From NCBI RefSeq assembly GCF_008905045.1, contig NZ_VWMY01000020.1, positions 96,731 to 160,730 on the forward strand: a DNA stretch of 64,000 nt, given 5' to 3'. Positions 1 to 7,756 of this stretch are shown here, in pieces; within the stretch, counting starts at the first letter, position 1, and every line of letters starts with the position of its first letter. The notes under the pieces were generated by a model. The model searched no databases. It was given only the letters and a program-made list of their open reading frames with translations, and was not told the origin of the DNA. The translations under genes were made by a program, and so were the position numbers. Origin of the DNA: Streptomyces albicerus. GTDB lineage: Bacteria; Actinomycetota; Actinomycetes; Streptomycetales; Streptomycetaceae.

Positions 1-1955
1 GCCGGGCAGTGGCCCTCCTGGCCCTGCTGGGCACGCTGTTCCTGCTGGGCGGTGCGGGCTCCGTGTCCGCCCACTCGGCCGTGCGCGACACCGACCCCCG
101 TGAGGGAAGCGTCCTCAAGTCCGCCCCGGAACACGTCACCATGACCTTCACCGAGTCGGTCGGCGTCTCCGACGACTCGTTCCGTGTCCTCAGCCCCGAC
201 AACCGCCGGGTGAACGCGGGCGACACGAAGCACGTCCCCGGCCGTTCCGACACCGTCCGTGTACCGCTCGGCGACAACCTGTCCGACGGTACGTACACCG
301 TGGCCTGGCGTGTGGTCTCGGCGGACAGCCACCCCATCTCCGGCGCCTTCACCTTCTCCATCGGCGAACCCTCCGAGACCACGGCCTCCGTCTCCGCCGA
401 ACCGGCTGTGAACCCCGCCTCGGGCGCCCTCTACGACATCGCCCGCTACGCCGCGTACGCCGCCGTCGCCCTGCTCATCGGCGCGGCCACCTTCGTCTTC
501 GCCTGCCGTCCGCCCACCACCGCGCCCGTGCGCGGACTCCTGCGCATCGGCTGGTGGACCCTCCTCGTCACCACCGTCGCGCTCCTGTTCCTGCGCGGCC
601 CGTACGCGCGAGGCACCGGCCCCTCGACGGTCCTCGACCTCTCCCTCCTCGAGAACACGCTGACCAGCAGGCCGGGTTGGGCCCTGCTGGCCCGGCTGGT
701 GCTGCTGGCGGGGGCGGCGGTCTTCCTCGTACGCCACGTACAGCACGTACAACAGCACGTAGGGCACGTACGGACGGATGCGGGACCGGGAGTAGGGCGG
801 GCGCCGGACCCGAAGCCCGGTGTTCTCGCGGGCGGCGGACTCCTGGCCGTCGGCCTGGCGGGCACCTGGGCCGCCGCCGAGCACGCCTCCGCGGGGATCC
901 AGGTCCCGGCGGCGATGACCTCGTCCGTACTGCATCTGCTGGCGATGGCGGTCTGGCTGGGCGGCCTCGCGGCGCTCCTTGCCACGCTCCAGCGCTCGGA
1001 CACCCCGCTCACGGCCGCCACCGTGGCCCGCTTCTCCCGCCTCGCGTTCGCCTCGGTCGCGGTTCTCGTGCTGACCGGTGTCTACCAGTCCTGGCGGGGG
1101 CTCGGCTCGTGGGATGCCGTCCTCGGTACGTCGTACGGAAAGATCCTGGTCGCGAAGGTGTGCGCGGTGGTGCTGTTGCTGGCGGCGGCGGGGTATTCGC
1201 GCCGCTGGACGGCTCAACTGCTGGGTGCGGAGCGGCCGTTGACGGTGCCGGTGCTGGAGACGGTGGGGGCGGCGCGTACGGGCGTGGGTTCGGGTTCGGG
1301 TTCGGGTGCGGGCGTGGCTTCGGATACGGGCGCGGGTTCGGGCACGGCTGCGGGTGCGGGCACCGGGGACTCCACGCCGACCCTTCGCGAGAACGGCTCC
1401 GAGCCCGCGACGGAAACCGGACCGGAACCGGCACCGGAACCCGCCGACGGAGAAACCGACGCCCGCCACCGTTCCCTGCGCCGCTCGGTGCTCGCCGAAG
1501 TCGTCGTGGGCGTGGTGGTGCTGGTCATCACGACGGTCCTCACCGGCACCCAGCCGGGCCGGGCCGAGACCGAGACGGCGGCGGCCGGGAGCACCGCGCC
1601 CGCCGGACAACCGACCGCGTCGACGACCCTGATCCCCTTCGACGTCGGGACCCCGGGCGGCCAGGGCAAGGTCCAGATCGTCCTGGAACCCGCCCGGGTC
1701 GGCGAGAACACCGTCGAGGCGGTCATCATCGGCCCCGACGGAGGCATTGCCACGGTCCCCGAGATCCGCCTCACCTTCACCCTCCCGTCCGAGAAGATCG
1801 GCCCCATCGACGCCCAACTCACCAACAAGGGCGGCTACTGGGGCACGGAGTCTCTCCAACTCCCCCTCCCCGGCACCTGGACGATGAAGGTCACGATCCG
1901 TACGTCGGACGTCGACCAGGTGTCGGAGTCGAGGTCGGTGAAGATCACACGCTGA
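1..1955 (+). CDS. CopC/CopD-type copper resistance membrane protein (5' end outside window)
   Basis: The frame is open from base 3 and enters the window inside a hydrophobic signal segment, so the true start probably lies upstream; the first in-window start is GTG at 9. In order it shows a signal sequence ending AHSAV, a CopC-like beta domain (about residues 22-117, His at the mature N-terminus as in copper-binding CopC), roughly eight hydrophobic helices of a CopD domain (140-410), a Gly/Ser-rich linker (415-480), one more helix, and a C-terminal beta domain like those in YcnJ-type proteins. Family role: copper binding and uptake or handling at the membrane. The fusion of CopC and CopD in one chain is usual in Actinobacteria. 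Confidence 0.85.
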   Translation, partial: RAVALLALLGTLFLLGGAGSVSAHSAVRDTDPREGSVLKSAPEHVTMTFTESVGVSDDSFRVLSPDNRRVNAGDTKHVPGRSDTVRVPLGDNLSDGTYTVAWRVVSADSHPISGAFTFSIGEPSETTASVSAEPAVNPASGALYDIARYAAYAAVALLIGAATFVFACRPPTTAPVRGLLRIGWWTLLVTTVALLFLRGPYARGTGPSTVLDLSLLENTLTSRPGWALLARLVLLAGAAVFLVRHVQHVQQHVGHVRTDAGPGVGRAPDPKPGVLAGGGLLAVGLAGTWAAAEHASAGIQVPAAMTSSVLHLLAMAVWLGGLAALLATLQRSDTPLTAATVARFSRLAFASVAVLVLTGVYQSWRGLGSWDAVLGTSYGKILVAKVCAVVLLLAAAGYSRRWTAQLLGAERPLTVPVLETVGAARTGVGSGSGSGAGVASDTGAGSGTAAGAGTGDSTPTLRENGSEPATETGPEPAPEPADGETDARHRSLRRSVLAEVVVGVVVLVITTVLTGTQPGRAETETAAAGSTAPAGQPTASTTLIPFDVGTPGGQGKVQIVLEPARVGENTVEAVIIGPDGGIATVPEIRLTFTLPSEKIGPIDAQLTNKGGYWGTESLQLPLPGTWTMKVTIRTSDVDQVSESRSVKITR

Positions 1956-1991
1956 CCGGCCGGTTTGCTGCCGGCCTCGGGGCCAGGGGCG

Positions 1992-3032
1992 TCACCAGGA
2001 CGGCATGATCGCCTCGGGGTAGCGGGAGCCGGCCGCGCCCTTCGGGAGGATCTCCTGGACGCGGGCGAGGTCCTGCGGGGTGAGCGTGACGGCCGCGGCC
2101 GCGACGTTCTCGGCGAGGCGGTCCGGGCTGCGGGTACCGGGGATCGGCACGATGTCGTCGCCCTGCGCCAGCAGCCAGGCGAGGGCCAGTTGCGTGACGG
2201 AGATGTCCTTGGCGGCCGCGAGGGCGGTCAACTCCCGGATGGCGGCGAGGTTCTGCTCGTAGTTGCCGGGCTGCCAGCGGTCGTCCCAGCTGCGCATGTC
2301 GTCGGCGGGGTACTCGGCGGCGGGCTTCACCGCGCTGGTGAGGAAACCGCGGCCGAGTGGCGAGTACGGCACGAAGCCGATGCCGAGTTCGCGCACCACG
2401 GGCAGTACGTGCGCCTCCACGGCCCGCTCGAAGACGGAGTACTCGGTCTGCAGCACGGACACCGGGTGGACGGCGTGGGCGCGCCGGATGATGTCGGGGC
2501 CCGCCTCGCTGAGCCCGAGGTAGCGCACCTTGCCTTCGGCGATCAGCTCGCCGACCGTGCCCGCCACGTCCTCGATCGGCACGTCCGGGTCGACGCGGTG
2601 CTGGTAGAGCACGTCGATGCGGTCGGTGCCGAGGTGGCGCAGGCTGTTCTCGGTGACCTCGCGGATGTGCTCGGGGCGGCTGTTCAGCGCGTAGCCCTCG
2701 GCGTTCTGCGGGGCGCTCATGTCGAAGCCGAACTTGGTGGCGATCACGACGTCGTCGCGGAAGTCCCGCACGGCACGGCCGAGCAGTTGTTCATTGCTCC
2801 CGGTGCCCATGCCGTACAGCTCGGCGGTGTCGAAGAGGGTGACGCCGAGTTCGTACGCCCGGCGGATGGTGGCGATGCCGCCGGGCTCGTCACCGGCGCC
2901 GTAGGCCATGGTCATGCCCATGGTGCCGAGGCCGATGGCACCGGCCGTCAGACCCTGGGCGCCGAGGGCACGGGTCGGCAGCTTGTTGTCTTTGCCCTGG
3001 TACTTGTCCTGCTGTGCGTCCTGCTGTGTCAT
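1992..3032 (-). CDS. Aldo/keto reductase
   Basis: This 346-aa protein is an NADPH-dependent aldo/keto reductase. The N-terminal LGLGTMGMT-type segment, the catalytic Asp/Tyr pair in FDTAELYG, the Lys in ATKFGF and the His in YQHRVD are all present, and the C-terminal IPGTRSPDRLAEN segment binds the cofactor phosphate. The substrate cannot be told from sequence. It is divergent from an AraC-family activator starting at 3143, the usual arrangement for a regulator that controls its neighbour. The first about 17 residues are polar and Gln-rich and may be non-essential; a later start is possible. Confidence 0.9.
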   Translation of the reverse strand: MTQQDAQQDKYQGKDNKLPTRALGAQGLTAGAIGLGTMGMTMAYGAGDEPGGIATIRRAYELGVTLFDTAELYGMGTGSNEQLLGRAVRDFRDDVVIATKFGFDMSAPQNAEGYALNSRPEHIREVTENSLRHLGTDRIDVLYQHRVDPDVPIEDVAGTVGELIAEGKVRYLGLSEAGPDIIRRAHAVHPVSVLQTEYSVFERAVEAHVLPVVRELGIGFVPYSPLGRGFLTSAVKPAAEYPADDMRSWDDRWQPGNYEQNLAAIRELTALAAAKDISVTQLALAWLLAQGDDIVPIPGTRSPDRLAENVAAAAVTLTPQDLARVQEILPKGAAGSRYPEAIMPSW

Positions 3033-3095
3033 GCCGTCAACGCTAGGAGCGCGGGCATCGCGAGGGCATGGGCCACGGGCCGCATAGGATTGCCT

Positions 3096-3110
3096 GATCC
3101 TCTCAGGATC
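3096..3110. promoter_or_regulatory. Inverted repeat in the divergent AKR/AraC promoter region
   Basis: GATCCT and AGGATC are perfect 6-bp arms separated by three bases. The site lies about 33 bp before the AraC start and 64 bp before the reductase start, so it is a candidate operator for the AraC-type protein. No binding data support this. Confidence 0.35.
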
Positions 3111-3142
3111 CGGCCCAGGAACAGCTACCCAGGGAGCGCTTC

Positions 3143-4033
3143 ATGCTGGACGAGCTCGCGGCGGCCATCGCCCGGCACGGCGACGACTGGTGGTCCGACA
3201 CCGCGGTGCCACGCCTCCGGCTGGTGAGGCTGGACGAGCCCATCACCCCCATCGACCTGCTGTACGAGCCGATGATCTGCTTCATCGTCGACGGCTCCAA
3301 GAGCAGTGTCGCGGGCGAGAGGAGCTGGACGACCGGGAGCGGGGAGATGCTCTTCAACTCGCTCGTGCTGCCGGTCACCTCCACGTTCGAGCGGCTGCCG
3401 TACCGCTCGGCGGTGCTGCGCCTCGACGGCCCGACGCTCGCCGACCTCCTGCTGGAACTGGACGGAACGGACCCCGTCACGCTCACCGGGCCCGAGCCCG
3501 GCGAGCAGATCACCGCACCGATGACCCCCGAGATCGTCGACGCGGTCACCCGATGGGTACGGCTGCTCGATACCCCGGACGACATCCGCCCCCTGGCGAA
3601 CCGTATCGAGGGCGAGATCCTCTACCGCCTGCTCGGCAGTCCCCTCGGCCCGACGCTGCGTCACTTCACGCTTGCGGACACCGCCGCCGCCCGGGTCCGC
3701 ACGGCGGCCAGGTGGATCTGCGCCCACTTCACCGAGCCGCTCAGCATCGAAACGATCGCCGCGGTGGCCCACATGAGCCCCGCCACCCTGCACCGCCACT
3801 TCAAGGCCGCCACCGGCATGAGCCCACTGCGCTTCCAGAAACACCTGCGGCTTCAGGAGGCCCGCCGCCGTCTGCTCACCGGCGACACCACGGCGGCCCT
3901 GGTCGCGGAAGCGGTCGGCTATGTGAGCGCGACGCAGTTCAACCGGGAGTACCGACGGGCGTACGGCCTGCCGCCGGGGCAGGACGCGGCTCGCCTGCGG
4001 GATCGGCTGGCGGAGGCGGGGCGGGGAGCGTAA
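3143..4033 (+). CDS. AraC-family transcriptional regulator
   Basis: This 296-aa regulator has an N-terminal AraC_N (cupin-like) sensor domain, residues about 20-170, and a C-terminal double helix-turn-helix, residues about 190-290 (LSIETIAAVAHMSPATLHRHFK, then a second helix-turn-helix ending VGYVSATQFNREYRRAYG). It is transcribed away from the aldo/keto reductase and probably activates it; AraC_N proteins are often found beside oxidoreductases. Start is ATG at 3143, with a GGGAGC element 9 bases upstream. Confidence 0.88.
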   Translation: MLDELAAAIARHGDDWWSDTAVPRLRLVRLDEPITPIDLLYEPMICFIVDGSKSSVAGERSWTTGSGEMLFNSLVLPVTSTFERLPYRSAVLRLDGPTLADLLLELDGTDPVTLTGPEPGEQITAPMTPEIVDAVTRWVRLLDTPDDIRPLANRIEGEILYRLLGSPLGPTLRHFTLADTAAARVRTAARWICAHFTEPLSIETIAAVAHMSPATLHRHFKAATGMSPLRFQKHLRLQEARRRLLTGDTTAALVAEAVGYVSATQFNREYRRAYGLPPGQDAARLRDRLAEAGRGA

Positions 4034-4045
4034 GGGCGACCTCGG

Positions 4046-4633
4046 TCAGGGTTCCCAGTGGGCGAGCCTGTCCAATGCGGCGGCGGTCCGTGTGAATCCC
4101 TGCTCGCCGAGCAGAGCGCGCAACTCGCCGTTGAAGCGGTCGATTTCGGGCTGGGCGGCGCGGAGGGCGGCGTCGCCGTCGACGGTCAACTCCAGCGTCA
4201 CGGCGCGGTGTTCGCGCGGGTGCGCCGCTTTGGTGAGGAGACCGGCCGCGGTGAGCCGGGTGACGAGCGCGGTGACGGCGGACTCGCGCAGTCCCAGGGT
4301 GCGGGCGAGTTCCCGCTGGGTGACGCCCGGCCGATCGCGCACGGCGAACAGCGCGCCGAGCTGGGCCGTGGTGATCCCGGCGGCGGCCAGGCAACGCCGG
4401 TCCGCGGCCGTACGCAACTGGTGCGCGGCCCGCTGGAGTAGGAAGAAGAGACGCTGGTCGGGCTGGGGCGGATTCCCGGATTCGGGTATGTCCGCCGGGG
4501 TGGGCGTGTCCCCAGGCTCAGGCATGTCTCCAGGCTCAGGCATGTCCCCGGGCTCAGGCACGGCCCCAGGGTCGGGCCCAGGGGAGTGTTTTGGGCCGGG
4601 CTCGGGCTCGGTCTCGGGCATGGGCATGGGCAT
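4046..4633 (-). CDS. MarR-family regulator with Met-Pro-Glu-rich N-terminal tail
   Basis: The 195-aa reading from ATG 4633 begins with a disordered, repetitive tail (MPMPMPETEPEP, then MPEPGD units). The winged-helix MarR domain follows from about residue 60 (TQRELARTLGLRESAVTALVTRLTAAGLL as recognition region, HPREHRAVTLELT as the wing). The start is uncertain because no clear ribosome site precedes 4633 and several in-frame ATGs occur inside the repeats. It is divergent from the thioesterase at 4700, and a 24-bp perfect palindrome lies between them, a likely autoregulatory operator. It ends 13 bases from the AraC gene, tail to tail. Confidence 0.8.
   Translation of the reverse strand: MPMPMPETEPEPGPKHSPGPDPGAVPEPGDMPEPGDMPEPGDTPTPADIPESGNPPQPDQRLFFLLQRAAHQLRTAADRRCLAAAGITTAQLGALFAVRDRPGVTQRELARTLGLRESAVTALVTRLTAAGLLTKAAHPREHRAVTLELTVDGDAALRAAQPEIDRFNGELRALLGEQGFTRTAAALDRLAHWEP
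4506..4560. repeat. 18-bp tandem repeats in the MarR N-terminal coding region
   Basis: On the minus strand the units read approximately ATGCCTGAGCCTGGGGAC and encode the hexapeptide MPEPGD repeated two to three times. Six-base GGGCAT units follow at 4616-4633. They sit in the disordered tail and create alternative in-frame ATG starts. Confidence 0.6.
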
Positions 4634-4669
4634 GGGCCGATCTTGACAGACAAGAAGGCTGCGCGGGAT

Positions 4670-4693
4670 CCTCGCTTCACTAGTGAAGCGAGG
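4670..4693. promoter_or_regulatory. Perfect 24-bp palindrome, probable MarR operator
   Basis: Every base pairs with its symmetric partner; the half site is CCTCGCTTCACT. It lies between the divergent MarR (start 4633) and thioesterase (start 4700) genes and overlaps the thioesterase ribosome site, so binding would block that gene directly. A TTGACA-like -35 element occurs at 4643-4648. Confidence 0.75.
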
Positions 4694-4699
4694 TGCGGT

Positions 4700-5119
4700 G
4701 TGAACGACATCCCGGATCTGCCGGCCGCGCAGAAGGTGCTGGCGGCCCAGCCCTTCAGCAACCTGCTCGGCGCCCGCCTGGTGGCCTTCGGGGACGGCGG
4801 GGCGACGCTGGAGCTGGACATCCGCGACGAGCTGCGCCAGCAGTACGGCTTCGTGCACGGCGGCGTGCTCGGCTACGCGGCGGACAACGCACTGACCTTC
4901 GCCGCAGGCTCCGTGGCCGGCGCCCGGCTGATCACGGCCGGCTTCACCATCGACTACCTGCGCCCCGCCGAGGGCACACTGCTACGGGCCGACGCCCGGG
5001 TCGTCCGCGCCGGTCGCACACGCGTCGTGTGCCGCTGCGACCTGTCCACCGTGAACGACGAGGGCACCGAGAGCCTGTGCGCGGTGGCGCAGGGCACGAT
5101 CGCGGTGTCGGGGGGCTAG
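4700..5119 (+). CDS. PaaI-family hotdog thioesterase
   Basis: From GTG 4700 (AGCGAGG ribosome site just upstream) this is 139 aa, normal for a single hotdog domain. The family signature is clear: FVHGGVLGYAADNALTFAAG contains the HGG turn and the Asp/Glu-position residue of PaaI-type acyl-CoA thioesterases, followed by TAGFTIDYLRPAEG. It probably hydrolyses a small aryl- or acyl-CoA. The divergent MarR gene suggests induction by an aromatic or fatty-acid-like ligand, which is an inference from context. Confidence 0.85.
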   Translation: MNDIPDLPAAQKVLAAQPFSNLLGARLVAFGDGGATLELDIRDELRQQYGFVHGGVLGYAADNALTFAAGSVAGARLITAGFTIDYLRPAEGTLLRADARVVRAGRTRVVCRCDLSTVNDEGTESLCAVAQGTIAVSGG

Positions 5120-5482
5120 TCCGGAGGCTGACGCAGGGCGGGCTCGTCGCGTCGCCAGGAGGCTGACGGGGGCCGGGGTCATCGCTCGGAGGCCGACCCG
5201 GTGCGGGCGCCGTGGGCCGACGCGATGCTGATCGGCCCAGGCCCCCGCACCTGAAGGCCTACGTCATCGCAAGGTCTGGCTGCACCCCGTGCACCGGTGC
5301 ACGGGAAGTTCCCCTCGACCTCGACGATCCCGTCGCTCGCGCTCGCGCGCGCTCGTCCGCCGCCAAGCAGTCTCGGCAACTCAACCTCCTGGAACAAACA
5401 CCACACCGCGCGCATCGAGTTCCGCAACGACTGTCGCGAGCGGTGGCCGGACGCGAGGAGGTAGCAGGTGTGACCTCCGGCG
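5120..5482. other. Intergenic stretch with no convincing gene
   Basis: Open frames here lack ribosome sites and have no recognisable domain. It lies between the thioesterase and the left end of the integrated element and may contain decayed coding sequence. Confidence 0.4.
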
Positions 5483-5605
5483 TCAGCCGCGACCGGCGAT
5501 GCTGGACACGCAGGTCTCGTTGCCCTCGGCGTCGGCCGACACCCACCACGAGGGTGCGTGTCCGTCGGTCACCAGGTGTCCGCCGACCGCGATCACCGCG
5601 GCCAC
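5483..5605 (-). pseudogene. Fragment resembling the C-terminus of a VOC/glyoxalase-like protein
   Basis: The minus strand reads VIAVGGHLVTDGHAPSWWVSA followed by a DAEGNE segment and a stop at 5483. WWV-DPEGNE is typical of the last strand of VOC-superfamily proteins in Streptomyces. No in-frame upstream domain is visible, so this looks like a remnant just outside the element's left repeat. Confidence 0.35.
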
Positions 5606-5639
5606 GCGCGCTTGGCGGACAACGCTTGGCGGACAACGA

Positions 5640-5751
5640 CGAAGGGCCCCACCGCGAATGTGTGGGGCCCTTCGACATCGTGCCCGGTGAGGCACTGGCG
5701 GAGGATACGAGATTCGAACTCGTGAGGGGTTGCCCCCAACACGCTTTCCAA
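5640..5751 (-). repeat. Left attachment repeat (displaced 3' half of tRNA-Ser plus terminator)
   Basis: It contains the tRNA 3' end (CCA, acceptor, T arm, variable arm, anticodon-stem side) up to the anticodon and then diverges from tRNA sequence at 5752. A GGGGCCC-based hairpin that matches the tRNA terminator sits at its outer end. It is a partial tRNA and not expected to fold. Confidence 0.85.
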
Positions 5752-5934
5752 CTGTGTTGGTGGGGTGACGGGCTGGGTGCGGGGGCGTTCACCTGGGTTC
5801 ATGGGCGGCTGGCCGCCGGTGTGAGGACGGCTCCGGGTCTCGCCTGAACGGCCGTGAACGGCGCTGAATGAGACGGAAAGTGAGACGGTCGGTGGGCCGG
5901 GCTCGTTAGCATCTTCGCTGTTGAAGGGGGAGTC

Positions 5935-6264
5935 ATGGCACTGGTCGGCAAGGGATCGCGACGGATCGTTGTCGACGGCACGGTCTACCGCTGGCGGCTG
6001 CGGGGCCGGCCGACGTACTGCCAAGGGCTGGCGTGGTCGCCGTGTACGTTCGCGGTGGAGCATGCGAACACTCCGGGGACAACGCTCGTGGTCACCACCG
6101 ACCAGCCGCATCCGAGCAACTGGATCGGCCGCGAAGCTGAGCCTGTGCTGCCGTCCGGTGTCGCCGCGGCTGTTCGGCTTGCCTTGCGTGAGGGTTGGAC
6201 TCCGACGGCTCCGGGCTCCTCGTTCCACCTCGACCAGTCCACTGGCTTCATGTCCTCGTCCTGA
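5935..6264 (+). CDS. Hypothetical protein, 109 aa
   Basis: ATG 5935 follows a good ribosome site (AAGGGGGAG, 5922-5930). The small basic protein (MALVGKGSRRIVVDGTVYRW) has a mixed beta-like composition, no signal peptide or membrane helix, and ends FMSSS. I do not recognise the family, although similar short proteins of unknown function occur in Actinobacteria. It is the first gene inside the element's left end and has no evident operon partner. Confidence 0.6.
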   Translation: MALVGKGSRRIVVDGTVYRWRLRGRPTYCQGLAWSPCTFAVEHANTPGTTLVVTTDQPHPSNWIGREAEPVLPSGVAAAVRLALREGWTPTAPGSSFHLDQSTGFMSSS

Positions 6265-7352
6265 GCGGTGTAGAGAGTGAGCACCGCTTTAGGAGTTCGA
6301 TCCGAGCACGGTTCGTTGGCTGTCGTCGACTGGTGGGATGGCCGGACAGGGTTGCTGGCGTTCGCTCCCGTCCGACGTCGTTGATGTCAGCCGTGGATGT
6401 CAAGAAGTCTTCTGATCCGTAGCTCTATAGAGATCAGTCGCTGACGGGCAGATCAGCGCCTCGACGTCTGGCTCGTGCGGACCCTCCCTGAGGAAGATAT
6501 CCACACAATCGCCGCCGTCCACGGCCCCGAACGAGGCCCGTTCGACGAAGTACCTCACGCATGGGGCGAGCATGCGGGCAGCGGTTCCTGACGGCATTCT
6601 CTGCCTCGACTGCGTCACTCATGGCGTGAGGCTAGGGCTCACTGTTGGCCGCGTCGACTCCAACAATCAGTTCTTCTGGGCTCACCAGGGATTTTACTCG
6701 CACTCTCCGCGCAGACCTCCACCCACTACTCTCCCCAGCTCCCATCCCGTCCGCCGTCGACCCACACACCGTGGAGCAGGCGTGGTTCAGGGGCGTCAAG
6801 GTGGAGCGCGCCACTGTACGAACGACCTTGACGCCCCTGGGCCGCGTCTGCTCGGCTCTGCCTGGGTCGGCGGTGGACGGGATGGGAGCACCCCACGCAC
6901 GCCCCACTCGGCCGGCACCCGCAAGCGGCGCCCCCTCCATCCCGGAGTCGGAGCGCCCCCGCCGGAGGCACTGCTTTGACCGAGACCGCACTGTGCAGCG
7001 CTCGTCACTCGTCAGACCGGCTTATCTACCCGTAAGCGCGCCCGGCGGACAGGCACGCCAGGAAGCTGCGGCCATGCTGGACGAAGAGACCGGTGATCAA
7101 GCCGCGCTGACAGAAGCGGGATGGTGGGCCGTCGGGCGATGACTTCTTCGTCCCGAAGCAACTTGGGTGGGGGTGCTGGCTTGGGCTGGTGCTCATCTTC
7201 ACCTGCGCGGACGGTTCGCAGCCGTCCGCGTCCGTCTGCCGGTGTGCGTGGGCGTTGTCACACAGTTAGACACGCAACCCTGCGGCTCATGCTGAGTTCC
7301 TGCACTCAGGTCGGCATCGCGTAGAGCGACGAGTCCGTATGTGCCTTGAATC
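6265..7352. other. About 1.1 kb with no convincing gene; holds a long palindrome
   Basis: The longest frames here arise from the inverted repeat at 6738-6889 and look non-coding. A minus-strand frame at 6400-6618 (72 codons, ending DLYRATDQKTS) has plausible codon use in its second half but no ribosome site, and may be a gene remnant. Nothing else is supported. Confidence 0.45.
6738..6889. repeat. Imperfect 150-bp palindrome
   Basis: The left arm starts GCTCCCATCCCGTCC and the right arm ends with its complement. The inner arms read AGGGGCGTCAAGGT and ACCTTGACGCCCCT, enclosing a loop of about 22 nt. Arms are about 65 bp and roughly 80% matched. No open frame explains it. Confidence 0.8.
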
Positions 7353-7733
7353 TTAGAAACTGACGTCGCCCTGTACGTCTTTAATTTGAACGATCTTTCC
7401 TACGCTGGCTTGATCTGTCACATTCACTCGACTGTTCATCACCTCATTCTGGCTGTATCCCTGAGACTTCAGTATGGACAGCAACTGATCGTGAAATCCC
7501 GAATCGCTGTCCAGGTAGCGGTCGAGCGCGGAACGCACATCGGCTTGCGCCAATGCGTTAGAGGGATCAGCCTCGCAGCGTTGCAGGGCATCGAGCGCTT
7601 GCTGATCCCGCCCGAACTTGTTTCGCAAAAAAGCAGCAATACGAGTGGTCGTTCGCCAGGCCTCACTTCCAGCCTCAGCCAGGTACCCTCCAGCCAGCAA
7701 GGTTGCTACAGTCAAGGAAATCGGATCAGTCAT
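7353..7733 (-). CDS. Small NLR-partner protein: helical domain plus C-terminal amyloid-like motif (candidate Bell-type effector)
   Basis: From ATG 7733 (GAAGGGAAG ribosome site) this is 126 aa. Residues 5-40 form a hydrophobic then basic helix (ISLTVATLLAGGYLAEAGSE, then RNKFG), and 45-92 is predicted helical. A linker leads to a C-terminal motif at 103-126 ending VGKIVQIKDVQGDVSF. The architecture (about 90-residue helical domain, then short VQI-type motif at the extreme C-terminus) matches Bell-domain effectors of bacterial amyloid-signalling pairs, as I recall the family. The STAND gene just upstream (stop 7757, gap 23 bp) carries a related motif at its N-terminus. GC is lower than the surrounding genome. 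Family assignment is inference. Confidence 0.7.
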   Translation of the reverse strand: MTDPISLTVATLLAGGYLAEAGSEAWRTTTRIAAFLRNKFGRDQQALDALQRCEADPSNALAQADVRSALDRYLDSDSGFHDQLLSILKSQGYSQNEVMNSRVNVTDQASVGKIVQIKDVQGDVSF

Positions 7734-7756
7734 GGTGCTTCCCTTCGGTGTCAAAT

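Noticed and set aside
4634..4858. N-terminal extension of the MarR gene through the divergent promoter
   Set aside because: It would run antisense to the thioesterase and across the 24-bp palindrome; the residues are not MarR-like.
5640..5751. Second functional tRNA-Ser gene
   Set aside because: Only the 3' half is present; sequence departs from tRNA at the anticodon, so it is an attachment-site remnant.
6645..7142. 165-codon plus-strand frame
   Set aside because: It runs through the long palindrome, has no ribosome site and no domain-like sequence.
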